Assembly: GCA_041399065.1 (NCBI GenBank)
Contig: JAWKTN010000006.1
Span: forward strand, 1-64,000
Direction of reading: 5' to 3'
Origin: JAGQPD01 sp020426865
GTDB lineage: Bacteria > Planctomycetota > Planctomycetia > Pirellulales > Pirellulaceae
DNA: 64,000 nucleotides
How positions within the stretch are numbered: position 1 is the first letter of the stretch; every line of letters begins with the position of its first letter. Of this stretch, positions 49,506 through 58,530 are shown piece by piece. Under the pieces are notes generated by a model, which was not told the origin of the DNA, did no database searches, and was given only the letters and a program-made list of their open reading frames with translations. Position numbers and translations under genes: made by a program.

Positions 49506-51245
49506 CTATACTGTCATCACCCCGGCACTTCCCAGGATGAAGTGGATGCGAGTGAAGTCGGTGATGTCGACGTATCCGTTGCTATAGCCGTTGTTATTGG
49601 TCTGGCCGTATTGGTCCCGCAAGCGGATGCCGATCGGGTTGCCGGAACTGTCGGTAAGCACTTTGTCGACGGTTGTGATATGTTGCCCCCGCCGAAAGTT
49701 ATCCTCGACGATCGACATGTCGTTATGCACGCCGGACTTGTGCCCCACAACGACGGCCTTCTTGGCATTCAGGGCGTTCTTGACGTCATTGAGCCACCCC
49801 AGGACGCTGTTGACGAGCAAGTCCTTGAATGATCCATTGGGAGATCCCATTGCTACCCAATTGATCACTTGCTGGGCCGTGATCCCATCATTGATCTTGA
49901 TCGCATCATTGACGGCCCCGCCGAGCAGCTCTTGCGACGAATGTTGCCAGCCACCGTTGCCGCCGTTGATCGATCCGTAATTCCCGAGCTTGGTTCGCCA
50001 AAATGCATAAGCCTTCTCAATGATCGGCGCCCAAAGCGCCCCGCCTTGGCCGAGCTTGGCGTACTTCGGCGTGCCGTTCTCTACCCACAGGTCAGCGTCG
50101 ACTCGGACGTATTCCGGCACACCGTTGCGATAGAAGCGAACCGCATACGTGCCGTCACCCAAGTCCGTCACCATCTTGCGGATCGAATCGGGATTCGCCT
50201 TGGCCATGGCGGCCAAGCGTGAGAGGAAGTAGCAGTCGCCGGTGCTGCCCTGGAAGACATCGTTGATTTTTGGCGAGCCATTGAACAAGGGGTTGTTCTT
50301 GAAGTTTTTCAGCGATAGGCCCGAATCCATTGGGAGTGGGTCCGCCAGGCTCTGACCATACAGTTCCTTGCTTACGGGCGTCGATAGACTGCCGCCGTTG
50401 TAGCTGAACGCGAAGAACTGGTCGACCTTATGGATATATCCCAGCGACAGCTCGTTGGATGAGGCGTCTTGAAGGACATCGGTTTTATCCATCCAGATAT
50501 TATCCCACTGCGCCCCACCCGTTAGCGTATCCACACCGCCGCCGATCGAGACCATCATGTCGTTTCCGGCATCGCCGACCATCCAGTCATTGCCGGTTCC
50601 ACCGAACATGGAATCGTTACCAGCACCGCCGTACATCGAGTCCTCGCCACCATCGCCCCACATCAGGTCGTTGCCATTGCCACCCGCCATGTAGTCGTTG
50701 CCAGTTGAACCATGCAGTTCGTCGTTGCCGTCGTTTCCGTAGACGTAGTCGTTACCGGACCCTGCCACAATGTAGTCGGGGCCGGAACCACCAAACAGAA
50801 AATCGTTGCCGTCTCCGCCGTAGACCCGAGATTTTACACTGGTGGTATTAAAAAAAGAATCGTTCGCGCCGTATCCGTAGAAGACGACTTCTTTGACTTG
50901 GCTTTTGGCATAGTCTTCATAGGACCCATCGAGTGTTACGCGATACATCGTGCTTGACTGGTTCTTGATCGAAGCAGCGTTGGCCTGCCCGTTGCCGTAG
51001 ATCGTGATTCGGCCAGACTGGGCATTGAATTGGATGTTCGGATTGTCGATCGTGGCAACCGGCGTTGCGGTCGGTGAAATCGTGGTGTTACTATCCGCAA
51101 GCGGTACTGGCCCAATCAGAGCAAACATGCGGCGGTCATCTAACACTTCGCCCGTGAGCGTTCGTTGGCAGCGTGCAACCGAGCCTTTACGTGACTTGTG
51201 GCGGGGTGACTTGGAATTACGCAACGCATTCGATTTTCCCAACAT
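49506..51245 (-). CDS. Calpain-like (C2) cysteine protease with RTX-type repeats
   Basis: The 579-residue protein starts at the ATG at 51245 behind GGAG. The N-terminus is basic and ends in TLTGEVLDDRRMFA, a planctomycete surface-protein signature. Glycine/aspartate nonapeptide repeats follow (~120-240: GGDGNDFLFGGSGPDYI, GSGNDYVYGNDGNDEL, GGAGNDSMFGGTGNDW), which bind Ca2+. The C-terminal half is a calpain-type protease with Cys338 in GSTGDCYFLSRLAAMA. A His in GVHNDMSIVED is the likely general base. IRLRDQYG stands where calpains have LRNPWG, so the triad Asn appears as Asp. It is probably secreted and Ca2+-dependent. It stands alone. Confidence 0.85.
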   Translation of the reverse strand: MLGKSNALRNSKSPRHKSRKGSVARCQRTLTGEVLDDRRMFALIGPVPLADSNTTISPTATPVATIDNPNIQFNAQSGRITIYGNGQANAASIKNQSSTMYRVTLDGSYEDYAKSQVKEVVFYGYGANDSFFNTTSVKSRVYGGDGNDFLFGGSGPDYIVAGSGNDYVYGNDGNDELHGSTGNDYMAGGNGNDLMWGDGGEDSMYGGAGNDSMFGGTGNDWMVGDAGNDMMVSIGGGVDTLTGGAQWDNIWMDKTDVLQDASSNELSLGYIHKVDQFFAFSYNGGSLSTPVSKELYGQSLADPLPMDSGLSLKNFKNNPLFNGSPKINDVFQGSTGDCYFLSRLAAMAKANPDSIRKMVTDLGDGTYAVRFYRNGVPEYVRVDADLWVENGTPKYAKLGQGGALWAPIIEKAYAFWRTKLGNYGSINGGNGGWQHSSQELLGGAVNDAIKINDGITAQQVINWVAMGSPNGSFKDLLVNSVLGWLNDVKNALNAKKAVVVGHKSGVHNDMSIVEDNFRRGQHITTVDKVLTDSSGNPIGIRLRDQYGQTNNNGYSNGYVDITDFTRIHFILGSAGVMTV

Positions 51246-51577
51246 CTTCGATTTCTCCAGGTTTAGTTCGGAAGGGGAAGCCAGATAGCGCGGCACCCCG
51301 TATAGTTTTGGGCTGATCAGAGCGAACGACTTGTCCGCTGAGATAAAGATTGATTTCCCGGACGATTGACGGACAAGAGTCCTGATTGTGCACGATTTGC
51401 CGAGAAAAGGCCTACTTTTGCCAGCGCTTAGCCGGCATCATCGTGCCTGCACCCGGCCCAGACTGCTTCCATAGACTGCAGATTGCGAAACGACTAAGAT
51501 CGCTCGGCAAATGCCGCGATGATCCCTTGATTGACCGGACCAGACCGCTATTCGTGATGTGAAGGAACAACCGATCC
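51246..51577. other. Intergenic region between divergent protease gene and hypothetical gene
   Basis: The protease and the next gene diverge from here, so promoters for both are expected. No clear motif or small gene was seen. Confidence 0.4.
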
Positions 51578-52270
51578 ATGGAAATCAATCCCTATTCGCC
51601 GCCGCAACCGGTTGCGGGGCCTTGCGAATATTACCGGCCAGTCATCGAGAATCTAAGACTGCGCGAACTATGGCGCATCACCCGGCCGAATGCGCTCGTT
51701 TTTTGTTTTGCAGCGCTGTGCAAAATTCTCCGGATCCGCATTCCCGTCGACGTGGCCTTTGGGTACGACAGCCTCCAACGCGGCGATTGGAGCGACGCGC
51801 CAACACGCGTCATTGAACATCACGCAGGGAACATAGAAGAGTTCCGTCGATTGGGCTACGAACCAGCGTTTACCACATCGCGCCCGCTGCTTGGCGACGG
51901 CCAGGTGGTGGCACTGGCGATGATTGGTCCTGCGGCAGACCGGATCGCCGGTTGCCTCTACACCCAAATCGTCACTCGAGGTAGATCAAGCATCCATTCG
52001 GGACTGGCGATCTCGTCCCAAGACCGTTCGGGTGCCATCTACACAACGACAAACGTGCGGAATCGATTGGACGCACCTCCGGAGAATCGCCTGATATTGA
52101 CGGCAATGAGCAACGTCGACGAATTGGATCGGCTACATCGCCAAACGGTCGCCGAGCTAAATCTGTTCAGCCAATTCGATCGCGAGTCCGCGTGGGAACT
52201 GTTGAAGGAGTGCGCCAAACGTGAGTTACTAGACTATCTGCACCGCGGCGTTGTTACCGCCGTGCAATGA
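51578..52270 (+). CDS. Hypothetical planctomycete protein with NPYSPP N-terminus
   Basis: This 230-residue protein begins MEINPYSPPQP, the short proline motif that starts many planctomycete membrane or cytoplasmic proteins. A moderately hydrophobic segment NALVFCFAALCKIL follows, then a mixed domain of unknown type (RLGYEPAFTTSRPLLGDGQV, GCLYTQIVTRGRSSIHSGLA). Function is unknown. AAGGAAC lies upstream of the ATG. Confidence 0.7.
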   Translation: MEINPYSPPQPVAGPCEYYRPVIENLRLRELWRITRPNALVFCFAALCKILRIRIPVDVAFGYDSLQRGDWSDAPTRVIEHHAGNIEEFRRLGYEPAFTTSRPLLGDGQVVALAMIGPAADRIAGCLYTQIVTRGRSSIHSGLAISSQDRSGAIYTTTNVRNRLDAPPENRLILTAMSNVDELDRLHRQTVAELNLFSQFDRESAWELLKECAKRELLDYLHRGVVTAVQ

Positions 52271-52449
52271 TGGTTGTCCAACTTAACAGCTGTGACTTCA
52301 TAGTTGTTCCTTAACATGACAATCCAAAACCTCTTCCTGCCTCCATTTTCCTGCCTTCCCTCTATCAGGCGAATGCAGACAGGACGACCGGCGGAACATA
52401 GAATCTAATCGGTAGTACATGACAATCCATTTGACACGATGACGGAGCC

Positions 52450-53436
52450 ATGAAAGCCATCCTATTCGACGCACCTGGTGATGCATCGGTGCTGCACATT
52501 GGCGATGCGGACCGACCTGACCTGCGAGCGGGAGAAGTTCGCATCCGTGTCGCGGCGGCAGGCGTGAACCGCGCTGACATCCTGCAACGACGTGGTGCCT
52601 ATCCGCCGCCTCCGGGAGCGACCGACATTCTGGGGCTTGAGTGTTCGGGCACGATCATCGAGATTGCCGACGACGTGTTGCACTGGAACAATGGCGACAT
52701 GGTCATGGCCTTGTTGCCGGGCGGTGGTTATGCCGAAGAGGTCGTTGTGCACCATGGCTCGGTGATGCGAGTCCCCGGGAGTTTGTCGCTGTTCGAGGCG
52801 GCAGCGTTTCCGGAAACCTTTCTGACTGCGTTTTTGAATGTCTTTCAACTGGGCGGGCTTCCAGACGGTGGGGCTTTGTTAGTTCATGGCGGCGGAAGCG
52901 GCATTGGCACAGCGGCCACGAAGCTGGCCAAAGCTGTAGGAGCCACGGTTATTGTTACGGCCGGATCCGACTGGAAGTGCCAACGCTGTATGGACCTGGG
53001 CGCCGATAGTGCCGTCAACTACCGCCGCGACGACTTTCTCACGCAGGTCAAGCGTGTCACCGACAATCGCGGTGTGGATGTCGTATTAGATCACATCGGT
53101 GGCACCTATTTCGAAAAGAATCTTGAATCGCTCGCCGCCAATGGGCGAATGGTTGTGATCGGGTTGATGGGCGGTACCTCCGCCACGATCGACCTAAAGC
53201 GGTTGCTCGCACGCGGGCTGTCTGTCACCGGATCGACGCTTCGCAGGAAGTCGGCGTCGGCCAAGCAGAGCATCGTCAGCGAATTCATCAATCGCTTTGG
53301 TGTTCCGCTTGCGGGTGGCAGACTTCGTCCTGTCGTCGATCAAGTCTTCCCAATGGAACGAGCGGCGGAAGCTCACCGCCGAATGGAGGCAAGCGATCAT
53401 TTCGGCAAGATCGTTCTGGAAATCGCCCCTTCATGA
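52450..53436 (+). CDS. NAD(P)H-quinone oxidoreductase (PIG3/zinc-free MDR family)
   Basis: The 328-residue medium-chain reductase has an N-terminal GroES-like domain (MKAILFDAPGDASVLHIGDA, VAAAGVNRADILQRRGAYPP) and a Rossmann domain with LLVHGGGSGIGTAATKLAKA for NAD(P)H. The family motifs AGVNRADxLQRRGxYPPPPG and YAEEVVVHHGSVMRVP are those of the PIG3 quinone oxidoreductases. No zinc ligands are present. It reduces quinones or enones in the cytoplasm. It is monocistronic. Confidence 0.92.
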   Translation: MKAILFDAPGDASVLHIGDADRPDLRAGEVRIRVAAAGVNRADILQRRGAYPPPPGATDILGLECSGTIIEIADDVLHWNNGDMVMALLPGGGYAEEVVVHHGSVMRVPGSLSLFEAAAFPETFLTAFLNVFQLGGLPDGGALLVHGGGSGIGTAATKLAKAVGATVIVTAGSDWKCQRCMDLGADSAVNYRRDDFLTQVKRVTDNRGVDVVLDHIGGTYFEKNLESLAANGRMVVIGLMGGTSATIDLKRLLARGLSVTGSTLRRKSASAKQSIVSEFINRFGVPLAGGRLRPVVDQVFPMERAAEAHRRMEASDHFGKIVLEIAPS

Positions 53437-53473
53437 GTCTGGCGCGTCTGCAAAAAAAAACACATGCACCTGC

Positions 53474-53540
53474 CAATACCTCGAACCATACAATATTCAC
53501 GGCCAATTTGGCGGCGCAATACCTCGAACCATACAGTATC
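53474..53540 (-). repeat. Dispersed TGTGGTTCGAG-type palindromic elements, copies 5 and 6
   Basis: CAATACCTCGAACCATACAA (53474) and CAATACCTCGAACCATACAG (53517) lie in tandem 43 bases apart, in the orientation opposite to copies 1-4. Both are followed by CACGGC. They fill the gap between the oxidoreductase gene and the sigma remnant. Confidence 0.8.
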
Positions 53541-53552
53541 CACGGCTAAATC

Positions 53553-53710
53553 CTAGACAATATCACCCAACTGGCGCCGCAATCGCTGCAATGTGCGGCT
53601 CTTCGCTTTGCGAACTGCAGCGGCAGTCATCCCCAGCTCATCAGCGACGTCTGCCGTAGCCTGACCGAGCACCGCCGTTCGCCAGAATGCATCCCACGTG
53701 ACGAGGAAGC
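53553..53710 (-). pseudogene. Sigma-70-family region 4 remnant
   Basis: WDAFWRTAVLGQATADVADE then LGMTAAAVRKAKSRTLQRLR is the C-terminal region 4 helix-turn-helix of planctomycete ECF-like sigma factors. It is similar in layout to the end of the intact gene at 55332. Region 2 and the start are missing; upstream of VTWDAF the sequence is unrelated. Confidence 0.7.
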
Positions 53711-53969
53711 AACCGGTTGAACCACTGTTGCTGTTGGCGATCATGGCACAGGTTTCAAAAGAGGCATCGAGTAACATCAATCTCGATATGCTCCTCTATG
53801 ACCATGACGAAGATTCCTTCTATGGCCAATTCAGTCAGGCACTTCAATCGCCGACCGAAATTGCGACGATGACACGTAAGTGGCTATCCCGTCTTCGCGA
53901 CAATGCTTCGCCAACATTGCGACAGCAACTCGAAAAGTATTTTCCGACGAATGCGGGGTGGCGGCCAAT
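53711..53969. other. Stretch without a clear gene
   Basis: A plus-strand frame encodes LLYDHDEDSFYGQFSQALQS and TMTRKWLSRLRDNASPTLRQ, which look protein-like, but no start signal or family supports it. It may be another gene fragment beside the sigma remnant. Confidence 0.35.
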
Positions 53970-54046
53970 GTCCCACGGCTGTCCCAGCCGTAGCATTCCC
54001 CACCAGCCGCCGCCGTGGGACTTTACGGCTGGGACAGCCGTGGGAC
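53970..54046. repeat. Perfect 23-bp inverted repeat (GGCTGGGACAGCC family)
   Basis: GTCCCACGGCTGTCCCAGCC plus GTA (53970-53992) is exactly inverted at 54024-54046. Each arm is itself partly palindromic. The right arm ends next to the stop codon of the dioxygenase gene, so it may act as its terminator. Partial relatives lie at 27614-27640 and 36170-36255. Confidence 0.9.
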
Positions 54047-54772
54047 TTAGTCCGCCTCCGAGCGGATGGGATGAAAGAAGTGCCACTGGTAACCATCCCG
54101 TAGATCTTGCTCACCGGCCAATTCGACATGAATAATCCGGCGGTGGGATGTCGTTCCGGAGCGTGACGCGGTGCTGGCATGCGATAGCAGCGGACGCATC
54201 GCCAGCACGTCACCAGCCTCTGCGTTCAATTCCACAGCCGATTCGGTTGCGTCGACGTCCATGTTGTGCGACCCGGGAATGACGTGCAGCGGTCCGTTCT
54301 CGCTGGTCATCGCGTCGAGATGAAGGCGAAATGTGAGCATGTTTTGCAGAAGGACAACCGGTGCCTCAACATGGGGCCCCCCGGCTTTCACAGTTGGCTT
54401 CTGAAAGAGTCTGCTCGGTAGGTCATTCCGTTTTACGGCAATCGTCCAATCCTTGTGCCACGGCAGCGACCAAGTTGCGTTGGGTGGCTTGTCGAAGAAC
54501 AAGATTCGCACGACCCCAGCACGTTCCCCCAAAACGTTGGCTGCGACTTGCCGAAGTCGCGGGCGATCGATCAACTGCAACACCTCGGGAAACACCTCGA
54601 CAAGATTTCGCGATCCATAGACCGCACCGCGTGTGCGCAGGACAGATTCGTCGCTGCGAGCTTCCAAGGTCAAAGTCACTCGTCGGGCGATGTCGCTTAT
54701 CTCGTCCGCCGTGTAGACCGCCGATAGCATGGTGTAGCCATCGTGACACAAGTGATCAAGATCGGTGAACAT
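54047..54772 (-). CDS. Phytanoyl-CoA dioxygenase (PhyH)-family protein
   Basis: This ~241-residue Fe(II)/2-oxoglutarate oxygenase-like protein starts MFTDLDHLCHDGYTMLSAVY, typical of the family. SLPWHKDWTIAV carries the iron-binding HxD; ENGPLHVIPGSHNMDV and AMRPLLSHAST supply the distal His region; RRIIHVELAG supplies the Arg that holds 2-oxoglutarate. It hydroxylates a small molecule of unknown identity. The ATG at 54772 is preferred; a GTG at 54808 is also possible. It follows the ACP-like membrane gene by about 40 bases on the same strand. Confidence 0.85.
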   Translation of the reverse strand: MFTDLDHLCHDGYTMLSAVYTADEISDIARRVTLTLEARSDESVLRTRGAVYGSRNLVEVFPEVLQLIDRPRLRQVAANVLGERAGVVRILFFDKPPNATWSLPWHKDWTIAVKRNDLPSRLFQKPTVKAGGPHVEAPVVLLQNMLTFRLHLDAMTSENGPLHVIPGSHNMDVDATESAVELNAEAGDVLAMRPLLSHASTASRSGTTSHRRIIHVELAGEQDLRDGYQWHFFHPIRSEAD

Positions 54773-54811
54773 GAATCTTTTGGTCGGCGAATGCTGCCCA
54801 CCGCACACACC

Positions 54812-55093
54812 CTAATAACACTCGAGATCTTCAACGAACGTGTGTTCCGGGTAGATACATTTGTATGGAAGTCCCAACTGGTCCGCGACGCACCGTCGTA
54901 CTCGCAATGCTACGTTGCGGCTGACACCATTACCGCACCGCCGCAAAAACTCATCGTCGTCAATCAGCGTGAACGTTGCGCGAAATCGTTTCGCCACGCG
55001 CAAGCGGTCGATGGCGGCAAAGATAGTCAACGCGGCAACAATAGATACGGCACTTGCAATTGATAATACGATCGCTTGCAGCGTTTCATCCAT
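54812..55093 (-). CDS. Small membrane protein with an acyl-carrier-like tail
   Basis: This 93-residue protein has one N-terminal helix (LQAIVLSIASAVSIVAALTI), a basic stretch, and a C-terminal segment VRRCVADQLGLPYKCIYPEH ending FVEDLECY. The (V)xxxxxQLGxxxxxIxPEHxFxEDLG pattern is that of carrier proteins just before their DSL serine, but the protein stops there and lacks the serine. It may be a structural mimic or have another role. It sits upstream of the PhyH gene in the same direction. Confidence 0.6.
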   Translation of the reverse strand: MDETLQAIVLSIASAVSIVAALTIFAAIDRLRVAKRFRATFTLIDDDEFLRRCGNGVSRNVALRVRRCVADQLGLPYKCIYPEHTFVEDLECY

Positions 55094-55331
55094 CGTGATC
55101 ACTCACTTGAATTGGTGTGGTTTCGTCATAGTATAACACCGATGTTTTCCGACCGACATCCCGCGAGGGTGAACCAGTACCTAGCCGTCGGCCAGGGCTA
55201 CGCAAATGGTTGGGCCTTCGGCCCAGAAGTACGGGCCGCTCCGAGAAAACTTGGCTGTTGGCTTTGTGTGCGTTTAGAATAACGAGTTGTGCCAAGCCGC
55301 ATTGTGTTTCATTTTCAGTCGAGCCGATCCC

Positions 55332-55901
55332 ATGTACGAGTCGACCTCCACCAGCTTATTGATTCGGGTTCAATCGCCACAAGACCGAGCGGCCTGGTCG
55401 AGGTTCGTAGAGCTCTATACGCCGCTCATCTTCTTTTGGGCACGCAAACAAGGCGTGCCGTCCAGTGACGCGGCCGATCTGGTCCAAGATGTGATGACGA
55501 TCCTCGTCCGTAAGTTGCCCGACTTTCGCTACGATAAGAAGAAGAGCTTTCGAGGTTGGCTGCGGAAGGTAACGCTCAACCAATATCGACAGCGATGCCG
55601 CCGGCAAAACGTGCCCATTGCTGACACGACCGATAGCCATCTGTTGAACATTGCCGAAGACCGCAACGGCGACGACTTTTGGGAGCGGGAATATTCCCAG
55701 CGACTCGTCGGCCGAGCGATCCAGTTGATGCAGAGTTCGTTTGAAGAACCGACATGGCGAGCGTGCAAGGCATACCTGTTGGATGGTCGGTCGGCCGAGG
55801 ACGTGGCCGCGGAATTTGGTATCAGCGTCTGGACGGTGTATTCCGCTAAGTCCCGACTGATTAAGCGGTTACGCGATGAATTGCAGGGATTGTTGGACTG
55901 A
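55332..55901 (+). CDS. ECF-type sigma factor linked to the Ser/Thr kinase gene
   Basis: The 189-residue sigma has region 2 (RAAWSRFVELYTPLIFFWAR, DAADLVQDVMTILVRKLPDF, FRGWLRKVTLNQYRQRCRRQ) and region 4 (DGRSAEDVAAEFGISVWTVY, SAKSRLIKRLRDEL). This type, paired with a Ser/Thr kinase directly downstream, is a planctomycete-specific ECF group in which the kinase is thought to control the sigma. The ATG at 55332 begins MYESTSTSLLIRVQSPQD, the usual start; an upstream-extended frame looks non-coding. Confidence 0.92.
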   Translation: MYESTSTSLLIRVQSPQDRAAWSRFVELYTPLIFFWARKQGVPSSDAADLVQDVMTILVRKLPDFRYDKKKSFRGWLRKVTLNQYRQRCRRQNVPIADTTDSHLLNIAEDRNGDDFWEREYSQRLVGRAIQLMQSSFEEPTWRACKAYLLDGRSAEDVAAEFGISVWTVYSAKSRLIKRLRDELQGLLD

Positions 55902-56025
55902 TGGAATGAATTATTTTTCGGCGTACCATACAAATCCTCCAAGCAAACGGCATAGTCTCCTTTGGTCATTCGCAGGATTGCTGAATCCGATCGCAACCCA
56001 CACACACCATTCGCCGGAGACAAAA

Positions 56026-58530
56026 ATGTCCAGTTTCACTCCTACTTGCCCGGTTACCAATCAGCTACGTGAATACTTCAACGGGCAGCTCGACGATCAA
56101 TCGGTGGACACGATTCAGCACCATTTGGCGGAATGTCCGGCGTGCGGCGATACGATCCGAGCGATGAAATCAGACGATACATTTGTCGCATTGGTTCGTT
56201 CGGCAATTCCGCCGTCTGATGTCGAAGCGAGCGACGTTACCGACCTGGTACGGCGGCTGCAGACGATGGCTCCGCTGGCGTCGTTGTCCGTCGACCATCT
56301 CGATCAGCGGGCCAAGTCGCACGAAGTCCAATCGTTGCTCGAACAGGCTGCCGACGATGAAGCCGCCGTGGGAATCCTGGGGCCCTACAAGCTGTTGGAG
56401 CTGGTCGGGGCAGGGGGAATGGGGGTTGTTTACCGAGCGGAAGATCGAGTACTGAAACGTCTGGTCGCATTAAAGGTCCTGCGTCCCTCGCTCGGGGAAG
56501 CTTCGCGAGTGCGTTTTATGCAGGAAGCCCAAGCAGCCGCCGCGATCGACCACGATCATGTCGTGACGATCTATCAAGTCGGCGAGGACGGGCCGCTGGC
56601 CTATATCGCCATGCAGTGGCATGATGGTGAGTCATTGGAGCAGCGATTGCATCGCGAGGGGGCATTGTCGACGGCTGACACGGTGACGATTGGTCGTCAA
56701 ATCGCGTTGGGATTGGCCGCCGCACACGCTCGACAGCTGGTGCACCGCGACATCAAACCAGCCAATGTATGGTTGTCCGAGGAAAGCGGTCGTGCCAAGA
56801 TCTTGGACTTTGGGTTGGCACGTGCTTTGGACGGCGATCGTCAACTGACAGAGACCGGCATGATCGCGGGTACGCCTGCCTACATGTCGCCCGAACAGGC
56901 TCAGGGACGGGCCGTCGGTCCGCGGACGGATCTATTCAGTCTGGGTTGTGTGTTGTACCGGATGTGCACGGGCAAGTCGCCGTTCGTCGGTGAGAATGCC
57001 CTGGCGACTCTATTCGCCATTCAAAACCAAACACCGATGGCACCGCATGCCATCAACCCGGCGATCGATCGCGGGCTTTCGGAATTGATCATGTGGCTCT
57101 TGGAGCGTGACGCCAGTCGGCGTCCAGAATCCGCGGCGGTTGTCGCACGGCTGTTGGAGGATGTAACATCGGTGACTCGGCCCAGACAGGTGACGCAATC
57201 CGAGCACGTGGCAGCCATCAACAACGCGAATCTCGCTTCGTTGCTACCGCCAGCGCAGCCTCGGATCGGCAGGTTTGGCGGATACATCGTGGCGGGGATG
57301 ATCGCGCTGGCGCTGTTGCCGGCGGCAATTTACTTCGCCCCGTTCTTGCTGCGCGTCGCCACCAATCACGGGGAGTTGGTGATCGAGTCCAACGACCCGA
57401 GTATCAAGATCGATGTCCTGCAGGGGGGACAGCGAATTGGTTTGATTGATGCCCAGAACAAGAAGTCCGTTTGGCTGGAACCTGGTGAGTATGGTCTACG
57501 AGTCTCTGGCGACGCGTCCAACGTGGAATTAGCGGCGGACAGAGTCGTGCTGAACCGCGGCGATCGGCAGATCGTAGCCGCTCTGAAACGACAGCCCGCA
57601 ATGGGCCAAGTGGGTGGCCGGTCAGCGACTTCTTCGGCAGGCCTGCCGTTGTTGGGATCCCAATCGAGTATCGGCATTCCGATGCCGGACGATAGCTCGG
57701 TATTGATAACGCCCCGGAGCAGCGAACAGCGTCCAAGTGTCAGCAGTGATAGTCTCCTAATGCCCAGGTCGTCGGGAACCAACGATGAGCCTTTTGGAAT
57801 CGACAATGTTCACGTCGTACCGGTACAGAGAGATGTCCCGATGATGTCAAGTCCTTTCGGAGACCTTAACGCAAGTGTTACGGTATTCGGCCAGCCATTA
57901 CCTCCGGCACCGTGTTGCGTCGACGGCAACCTGGCGCACGGCAAGCCGACCGAAGCGAGCACGCACGAAGATAGCCGAACGAGTGACCTGGCGGTCGACG
58001 GTGACCTGAGCACTCGCTGGTGTGAGTCGGGCAGCATCGACGCGGACTATTGGCAAGTGGATTTGGGGGAAGCAAAGAAAGTGCGCGCCGTCCGTTTGCA
58101 CTGGGAGAAACTTGGAACGGTTTATCAATACAAGATTAGCACGTCGCTGGACGGAAAGAAGTGGAACGTCGTCGTCGACGCTTCGGATAACAAGAAGGAA
58201 GGGCCCATAGCTGAACACGTTCTCCATATGCTCGGAGAGGTGCCGGCGGAGGAGCTTACGTTCCGCTACCTTCGCGTCGAATTCCTGAAGAACTCACACG
58301 GCATGTGGGCAAGTTTGCGCGAGGTTGAATTGTCAGAAGCAGACCTGCCGCCGGTCCCGGAAGCAGCATGGAAGATCGTTGAAGCGGACGCGACGTTCTT
58401 GCCAGCTATGTTTTCTGAGGATGGAGCACCTATTGAACCACTATTCAACGGCGTGTTTGGTAACGAAGGGCGCGGCGAGCAGGGAGGCGATTTGTTTGAA
58501 GGTGCATCTGAGGATGACCTTTTTCAGTGA
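56026..58530 (+). CDS. Membrane Ser/Thr protein kinase with zinc-finger head and F5/8C (discoidin) tail
   Basis: This 834-residue protein starts at the ATG at 56026 behind CGGAGA. Residues ~15-45 hold an anti-sigma-like zinc finger, HHLAECPACG. A full Hanks-type kinase follows (~120-380): LVGAGGMGVVYRAED, Lys150 in LVALKVLR, catalytic Asp242 in VHRDIKPANVWL, DFG Asp261 and AGTPAYMSPEQAQGRAV. One membrane helix (YIVAGMIALALLPAAIYFAP) leads to an external part with a PEGA-like region (DVLQGGQRIGLIDAQNKKSV). The C-terminal discoidin domain (LAVDGDLSTRWCESGSIDAD, YWQVDLGEAKKVRAVRLHWE) binds glycans or similar ligands. It likely senses ligand outside and signals to the adjacent sigma factor. Confidence 0.92.
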   Translation: MSSFTPTCPVTNQLREYFNGQLDDQSVDTIQHHLAECPACGDTIRAMKSDDTFVALVRSAIPPSDVEASDVTDLVRRLQTMAPLASLSVDHLDQRAKSHEVQSLLEQAADDEAAVGILGPYKLLELVGAGGMGVVYRAEDRVLKRLVALKVLRPSLGEASRVRFMQEAQAAAAIDHDHVVTIYQVGEDGPLAYIAMQWHDGESLEQRLHREGALSTADTVTIGRQIALGLAAAHARQLVHRDIKPANVWLSEESGRAKILDFGLARALDGDRQLTETGMIAGTPAYMSPEQAQGRAVGPRTDLFSLGCVLYRMCTGKSPFVGENALATLFAIQNQTPMAPHAINPAIDRGLSELIMWLLERDASRRPESAAVVARLLEDVTSVTRPRQVTQSEHVAAINNANLASLLPPAQPRIGRFGGYIVAGMIALALLPAAIYFAPFLLRVATNHGELVIESNDPSIKIDVLQGGQRIGLIDAQNKKSVWLEPGEYGLRVSGDASNVELAADRVVLNRGDRQIVAALKRQPAMGQVGGRSATSSAGLPLLGSQSSIGIPMPDDSSVLITPRSSEQRPSVSSDSLLMPRSSGTNDEPFGIDNVHVVPVQRDVPMMSSPFGDLNASVTVFGQPLPPAPCCVDGNLAHGKPTEASTHEDSRTSDLAVDGDLSTRWCESGSIDADYWQVDLGEAKKVRAVRLHWEKLGTVYQYKISTSLDGKKWNVVVDASDNKKEGPIAEHVLHMLGEVPAEELTFRYLRVEFLKNSHGMWASLREVELSEADLPPVPEAAWKIVEADATFLPAMFSEDGAPIEPLFNGVFGNEGRGEQGGDLFEGASEDDLFQ

